Positions 58,828 to 64,000 of a DNA stretch of 64,000 bases are shown here, piece after piece. The notes under the pieces were generated by a model. It ran no database searches and was not told where the DNA came from. It saw nothing but the letters and a program-made list of their open reading frames with translations. Position 1 is the first letter of the stretch. Every line of letters begins with the position of its first letter. Location of the stretch: the NCBI GenBank assembly GCA_022410635.1, contig JAJVDF010000963.1, positions 124,001-188,000 of the forward strand. Direction: 5' to 3'. This DNA comes from Tretioscincus oriximinensis. Its lineage: Eukaryota > Chordata > Lepidosauria > Squamata > Gymnophthalmidae. The position numbers and the translations under genes are program-made.

Positions 58828-59180
58828 TAGGAACATAAGAAGAGCCATACTGGATCAGGCCACAGCCCCTCAAGTCCAGCATTCTGTGTCACACAGAGGC
58901 CCACCAGATGCACCTGGGCAGTCCGAACAGAGGAAAGCAAATATATGCCCCTGTTCATGACTCCCTGCAAATGGTATTTCAGGAGTCCTGCCTGTTGCTC
59001 CATCCCGGAGGCAACATCCAGACATTCATCTTAGTATCCATTTACACCCTTGGTGTCCATAAACCTGTCTAGTCATGTCTTGAAACTATCCAAGCTGTTA
59101 GCTACCACTACCTCTTCAGGAAAGTAAATTCCACAGGCCGATGACCCTCTGGATGAAAAAAATCAGTTTTATCTAGAAAC
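58828..59180 (-). mobile_element. CR1 LINE 3' end and C-terminal region
   Basis: The 3' end ACATAGGAACATAAGAAGAG is at the low coordinate. Then come CCATACTGGATCAGGCCACA, CACCAGATGCACCTGGGCAG, CCTGTTGCTCCATCCCGGAG and TACCACTACCTCTTCAGGAA, the complement of the copy at 24509-25326. It is 5' truncated at about 59180. It matches the plus copy closely over the 3' UTR. Confidence 0.9.
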
Positions 59181-59759
59181 TCGTGTAGAGCACCCTCCCA
59201 TCACTTTCAGTTAGGAAACTGAACTGCAACAAGGTCTTATACATGTAATCTCTTCAGATATGACTGTCACAGGCATTATAGTCTTGCCTCAGGAAGTAAA
59301 AGAACAAAATAAAGAAGAAAAAGAAATTCAAATAATGCACTTGATCAGGATGAGAAGATTTAAGCTGCTCTGTCTAGTCCAGTGCTCAATTCTGGTCATC
59401 CAGTGCGCATCGTCCCCTTAATTACATTGTATCTCTTAGTTCATTTATTAATTGATTCATCCATTGGATTTCTATAGCTGCACATGAACCAAAACTTGTA
59501 CAGCTTATAAAAATTATAGATATGGAAAAACAAAAGCCAATGTGGTAAATGGAAAACTGATGACCATGAGTTCCATTTTAGAAGAACGTGTCTACATGTC
59601 CCAGGGCAAACGTTGGAAATCTCTGCACAGCTAAACAGTCTGGGAACAACTAAGATATTGTGCAGGACCTTCCCATTAGTTTGATCCAGATTAGCTGCTG
59701 CAACACAAGTCGGCATTAAGCAGATTCAACTGCATTAGAAGTGGAAAAATGCATGCCAC
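59181..59759. other. Intergenic DNA, no gene seen
   Basis: Nothing supportable. A weak L2-tail-like start (TTATTAATTGATTCATCC) lies near 59445. Confidence 0.4.
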
Positions 59760-59905
59760 AATGCTTCTTCAGATGCAGCTGAAGAAGTAGACTTGTCTTA
59801 CAAAAGTTCATGCCACCTACTTTTTTCTTGTCAGATTTTAAAGTGCCAAGAGATGCGGTTGCTAGATTTTCTGGACCCAGACTAATACAGCTATTTCTTT
59901 AAAAT
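59760..59905 (+). repeat. ACTAACACGGCTA dispersed repeat, longest single copy
   Basis: GCTGAAGAAGTAGACTTGTC, TTACAAAAGTTCATGCC, AGATTTTAAAGTGCCAAGAG, TTGCTAGATTTTCTGGACCC and AGACTAATACAGCTATTTCT follow the family order: GAAGTAGA, GCTTATGCC, TTAGT..CAAAGTGC, GGAC, GACTAACACGGCTATTTCT. It is followed by an imperfect local duplication of ATTCATGGCT...GTACTTTT up to 59975. Confidence 0.6.
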
Positions 59906-60431
59906 CGAGATTCATGGCTGTCTTTTTATGTACTTTTGAAATCTAGATTCATGGCTTCTCTTGTGTACTTTTCTGATTCTTTTCCTAAACCCACGCAGCA
60001 ACATAAGAACTGGCTTGAAATCACCTCATTTTTTTAGTAAGGTAAATAAAGCAACGATATTCAGTTTCAAGGACTTTTCTTAAATTTTATACTTGGATTA
60101 TTCAAACTATTTAGCTTAAAATGATTACTAAAATTTAATAATAATAGGAGCATCAAACAAAGCATGAAATCCTTGAGCAGGAAGTCAAGGAATCACAAAC
60201 CATAAGATGTTTCCACCAAAGCAGATAGCACAACCAGCTTCTATCTGCATTCAGTTCCCTTAATTTTTAAGGCTGAGGGATTCTCACATCAGACCAACCA
60301 CTCTAACCATGGTCGTAGGATAGCGGAGCTTGCCATGTGTGGATCAACCTAAAAATCTAACAACTTCCTAGTTTTTTTAACTCCCTATTCTCTTAGAGCA
60401 ATATTAGCATCAAGGGTTTGGCTTAGTCCAG

Positions 60432-60712
60432 GAGAGCTATAGACTAAATTTGGCGCAGTGGTCAAAGTGTTGGATTCGCATCTGGGAGTCTCCCAGTTTG
60501 ATTCCCCCCTCCCCTACGTAAGCCTGCTGGGTGACCATGGGCCAGTCACAGTTCTTTGAACTCTCTTAGCCCCACCCTCTTCACAGGGTGTCTGTTGTGG
60601 AGAAAGCAACAAAAGCTATGAGCGCCACCCTATGGTTGGCCACCCTGAGACTTTCAGGTATAGGGCAGGATATAAGTATAAATAAATAAATAAAACAAAT
60701 AAAAAAATAAAT
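60432..60712 (+). mobile_element. Sauria-like tRNA SINE with full L2-type tail
   Basis: This is the most complete copy. GAGAGCTATAGACTAAATTT with GGCGCAGTGGTCAAAGTG is the head, CCCAGTTTGATTCCCC the B box, and CTCTCTTAGCCCCACCCTCT and GGGTGTCTGTTGTGGAGAAA the body. GCCACCCTGAGACTTTCAGG and TATAGGGCAGGATATAAGTA with an AAATAAATAAATA end form the tail. The tail matches the complement of the L2 3' end at 28300-28345. Confidence 0.93.
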
Positions 60713-61140
60713 ATCATACAACCTCTTACTGTACTTTTTACAAGCACAAATTTTAAAAACTTGATTTAAAAAAAAACATTTTTTACAGAAAATTTCAAAG
60801 AAAATTTCGTTTGCCTTTTTTTTTACTTTTTCTACAAACGTTAGTGACGATTACTCCACTAGATGGCAGAAGCTATGCATTGCAAACTTAGTACCCAAAT
60901 ATGCATGGAAAGAGTTGCAAGATTCCCTTCAGGCACCATGAAAACATAGTATCTGAAAATCCTGACTATTCCATCAGCAAAACAACATCAAGGATTTTTT
61001 GGATTAAAATTTTCTTCCTAATTTGTCACTTGCTGTTACATCACACAAATTCTATGAAATCTAATTTCTTCAAGGGGTTTCTTTTGTTTTCCAGGTTTAA
61101 ATGCATTGCTTCTCATCATACAAGTTCCATCAGAGCGTTG

Positions 61141-61445
61141 CAGGCACAGATAGCTCAGTCGCTAAGGAATCTGTCTCTCAGCTGGGAGATGGGGTTTCAA
61201 AGCCCTGTGTGAGACGTGGGGAGGGGTGAGCACCTTCCACTAGCCTGTAGCACTAGCCAACCCAGCTATTCAAAAGCATGAATTGCAAGAAATTGCAACT
61301 GACTGCAAGTAGATACATGGGAACCACCAGAGCCTGGTAGGGAAGATAGAATGTGAACCTTTGGGCAAAAATACCCTTGTAAGCCACTTTGAAGCCCTTT
61401 GAAAAGTGAAAAAGCAGGGTATAAAACCCAGTTCTTCTTCTTCTC
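61141..61445 (+). mobile_element. tRNA SINE with Bov-B-like tail, full length
   Basis: CAGGCACAGATAGCTCAGTC with GCTAAGG has the A box; GGGGTTTCAAAGCCCTGTG has the B box. The body runs through AGCACCTTCCACTAGCCTGT, GAATTGCAAGAAATTGCAAC and GAACCACCAGAGCCTGGTAG. The end AAGCAGGGTATAAAACCCAG plus (TTC)n is Bov-B-like. Confidence 0.9.
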
Positions 61446-61699
61446 GCATGAATCTTTCAGCAATCACGATCTAAAAACGGATGGTAGAATTTAAAATAGT
61501 CATGTTAATCTGATCAGTGAAAAAGGAATTCTAATATAAGGTTACCACATACAAAAAGGAGGAGTTTTGCAGTTTTAATGGGCATAGGAAATAGGAATGG
61601 TCACCGGGTATAGCTTGTAATTCCTAGAGCACCTGGTGAAAAAAAAATCATCTTTCTACACTCATTAAAGCTACAAAACGCCTGTCCTGTTTTTCTGTG

Positions 61700-61795
61700 G
61701 TAAATGTAGTCTGGTAGCATCTTGGAGACTAACAGATAAAATAAAGTTGGCGACGTGAGCTTTCATAGTCTATGACTACTTCGTCAGTCTCCATG
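61700..61795 (-). repeat. ACTAACACGGCTA dispersed repeat, minus copy
   Basis: GTAGTCTGGTAGCATCTTGG, AGACTAACAGATAAAATAAA, GTTGGCGACGTGAGCTTTCA and TGACTACTTCGTCAG are the complement order of the family seen at 59760. Confidence 0.6.
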
Positions 61796-61820
61796 CGTTT
61801 AATGAAATATATTAAATCTA

Positions 61821-61930
61821 TGGCCCTTCATGCATTACCCCTTATTCCTAATATCTTGGAATATATATGGATGACAGGTCTCTATTCTGAGATTAAAATA
61901 TGGGGAATGTTCCAGTGCAGAAAGGGCCTT
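61821..61930. mobile_element. Fold-back MITE, family F1, internally shortened copy
   Basis: TGGCCCTTCATGCATTACCC with CTTATTCCTAATATCTTGG pairs with the complement of the right end (AAGGCCCTTTCTGCACTGGA). It follows directly on the repeat at 61700. The central part seen in the 17315 copy is missing. Confidence 0.55.
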
Positions 61931-62106
61931 AGAAAGCTTGTATTATTAATGTTTCTCTAAGTTTCTTATTTACTGATAACGTGACCTACATAAAAAATCA
62001 CACACAAAAAAATTACAGGTGCAGTTTTTTTTCATTTTAAACATTCCAAACATAATATTCCTATTTAGTGTCTGTTTTGAAGTATGCCTTAGCTACAGCT
62101 TCTTAG

Positions 62107-62202
62107 GAATCATAGAATCGGGTCCAACCCCCTGCTCAATGCAGGATTCACTAAACCATCCCAGACAATTGATTGTCCATAGAATCATAGAATGGATAGA
62201 AG
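62107..62202 (-). mobile_element. CR1 3' end with ATTCTATGATTCTATG-type terminus
   Basis: AATCATAGAATC, then GGGTCCAACCCCCTGCTCAA, TGCAGGATTCACTAAACCAT and CCCAGACAATTGATTGTCCA, and again AGAATCATAGAATGG at 62181. The 8-bp AATCATAG words are the classic CR1 terminus, in complement. Part of a 153-codon ORF that overlaps it is repeat-derived. Confidence 0.7.
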
Positions 62203-62757
62203 CAGGAGAACCAGAATCAGACACAGAAAGAGCAAGGACTAGGAAGCAAGGGCCTATCAAACAACAGAGTTCGGGACTAGAGTGGAAGCAGACAGGTAGC
62301 CAGGCTAAGACCAAAGACCTGATTGAATCTTACAAGCAAGGCAGAAACAAAACTTGCCATATGGCTATTGGACTGGAATTCATAACAAGAGGGGTCTGGA
62401 AGGCAACTCTTTCAAAGGAGAAGAAAACAGAGGTTGCCTCCATACAACATGTTCTTATCACATTGAAGACTTTGCCTTAAGTGTTAATGTTGCTTCAGTA
62501 GTGACATGGGGGGGGGGGGGCCTCCGTTTCCACGGAATATGATCCTTTGCGAAATCACCATACTTTCCGTTAGGGAGGCAAGAAACTTTTTTCATGTGCC
62601 CATGGTTAACAGAATTTTCCTAGATACCACAAGAAAGACGCCAGCACAGGACAATGCAGAGTCACTAGCTGAGCATGTGCAGAACCGACTTTCTGGTTAG
62701 TTGTCTCACCAGTTCCACATGGGCTTGCAGGTACTGTAATGCAGATGGCTGCATTCC

Positions 62758-62850
62758 GCAATCCTTTTCCACATTATGGATTTTAACTTGTGGATTTTAA
62801 CTTCCACATTGTCGATTTTAACTTGTGTGTGGAGGTTGCCTCCACACACA
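62758..62850 (+). repeat. GATTTTAACTT triple repeat with perfect 12-bp hairpin
   Basis: GATTTTAACTT occurs at 62778, 62793 and 62814. Directly after the third, 62824-62850 is TGTGTGTGGAGG-TTG-CCTCCACACACA, a perfect 12-bp stem with a 3-base loop. Confidence 0.9.
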
Positions 62851-64000
62851 TTCTACCTCTTATCCACTTTAGAATCAAAAATATAGTAGCATAGGAATCC
62901 TAGCAGGCAGCAACTATCCCATCTGTTAAGATTATTATTGTCATTACTACATGATGACATAGTCTGAAATGAACTCTTCCCAAGAACGAAGGATGGAAGA
63001 CTTTTCGTAAGTGACGTTGGGTTGAGAAAGTAGATATACAACTGAAGATGGAAAAACCAAGCAAGATGAGTTCCTCCTACCAAGCAAAAATCACACAGAG
63101 AGTGCAGTAATAAGCAAATGTGAATCTCAGCAATCAGCCAACACCCCAGAGCAGCCCTTCTTTCCTTCTGGACCTCAGTGCAACTGCATCCCAGGCATCA
63201 TGCTGATCACTCCAATGTGAACTAAATTCTGGAATAAAATCAAATATGATGTAGCATTTACACCACGGTTCTTCCTGGCAGAATTCCTGTGAACTGCATT
63301 CTTTAAGAGCTGTGTAAAACATGGACATTTTGCAGCACCAGCTTCTATTTTTTATATTACCTTTCAGTGGAGAGATCCCAAATGATGAGGGTGGATCATT
63401 CCTGACGATTCCTATTGCACCTAATTTGCAGGAGTTATTTAATACAAAAACAACTGGAAGTTATCTAATTACTCAGAGTCCTTCTTTCTTCTCCCTTTCC
63501 TTTCTTCAAACTTCTTTCTGCCAAGACTTAATAAGAAACAAATAAATAAAATCCCTAAGTAAGGGAAATAACAGTGGTGAAAAGCATACCAAATGGACAC
63601 ATGCATCCTTGGCTGGACATAGTCTTCACAAGAGTTCACTTTGAACTCATGGAAACTGCCTCCACACAAGCAAAGGCAAGGAGTTTCAGGGGTTAAAAAC
63701 AGACTTTTGAAAGTATCCTGCATGCTCTGTGCACAAAAGGAAACTAAAAAGGGAAAATCCTTCTCATTGTCCTTGCTCTCATTATCATTCTCCTGAGCAC
63801 CAGTGGGAGCTGGAACTGCTAAAGGAGGAAGCCAAACTTGAAATCACACTTTGATTCTCCTGCAAGAGCTGCTATTAACAAAATGCCAATACAAAGAAGA
63901 CAACTGATAGAACCATCCTTCCCATCAGCCCTTATATTATAGGTCGTTAATCTTTGCTGTCTTGCATGCTAGAATCACAGTGAATTAACCAGAAACACTT
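62851..64000. other. Intergenic DNA to the window end, no gene seen
   Basis: No exon or named repeat was recognised. The word GCCTCCACACAAGC at 63659 repeats the hairpin word at 62838. Confidence 0.4.

Larger units (their letters stand above)
38961..64000. other. SORCS2 5' flank and intergenic DNA
   Basis: No exon of another gene is recognisable above the CpG island. In mammals GRPEL1 and TADA2B lie on this side of SORCS2, but nothing like them is seen in this 25 kb. The region holds AT-rich single-copy DNA with SINE, CR1, hAT-like and LTR-like insertions. A distal 5' UTR exon, a divergent noncoding RNA or enhancers could be present and would not be recognisable by eye. Confidence 0.6.

Noticed and set aside
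62019..62480. 153-codon plus-strand ORF
   Set aside because: Its first half runs through a CR1 3' end in antisense, and the rest has no recognisable domain. Most likely chance.
39000..64000. Exons of GRPEL1 or TADA2B, neighbours of SORCS2 in mammals
   Set aside because: No reading frame in this part shows their motifs. They are probably further upstream.
1..64000. CRISPR arrays, operons, bacterial promoters or riboswitches
   Set aside because: The sequence is vertebrate; no regularly spaced direct repeats or prokaryotic gene layout is present.

Overview
The window comes from a vertebrate nuclear genome and almost certainly from a squamate reptile. It is AT-rich, carries introns and intergenic DNA with no long ORFs, and has a few scattered N bases. 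Its repeats are typical of lizards: CR1 and L2 LINEs, an R4-type LINE remnant, tRNA-derived SINEs of the Sauria type, a second SINE with a Bov-B-like CTTCTT tail, and several DNA-transposon families with inverted ends. I saw no bacterial, phage or CRISPR features.

The only host coding sequence I can support is on the minus strand at 38564-38872, inside a CpG island (about 38400-38960). It encodes a signal peptide, a short arginine/proline/glycine-rich segment and the start of a VPS10 domain. The domain-start motifs [13 protein letters not shown] and [10 protein letters not shown] match SORCS2. This is exon 1, ending in phase 0 at a GTAAGG donor. Everything from 38563 down to 1 is therefore the 5' part of the first intron. 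Everything above about 38960 is 5' flank and intergenic DNA, in which I recognise no exon.

Layout. 1-38563: intron 1, with old and young L2 fragments, two Chompy/Harbinger-like and hAT MITEs, a mariner-type MITE at 19191, a cluster of fold-back repeats at 17.3-20.1 kb, a CR1 piece at 24.5-25.3 kb, a decayed R4 LINE split by a SINE at 29.1-30.4 kb, and a 1.5-kb L2 with readable reverse transcriptase at 33.8-35.3 kb. 38.4-39.0 kb: SORCS2 promoter and exon 1. 39-64 kb: upstream DNA, with a complete 1119-bp hAT-type element at 44093-45211 (8-bp target duplication, GATTTAAATC arrays at both ends), an LTR-like unit at 51.3-52.1 kb, a Harbinger-like MITE at 53.5 kb, and CR1 and SINE copies at 56.6-62.2 kb.

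The repeats explain each other. A Sauria-like tRNA SINE carries a 3' end that matches the L2 elements here, while another SINE carries a Bov-B-like end, so two LINE machineries seem to have been used. The best candidates for new description are this SINE tail swap, the GATTTAAATC hAT-like element, and a set of palindromic fold-back families. No novel defence or metabolic system is visible.
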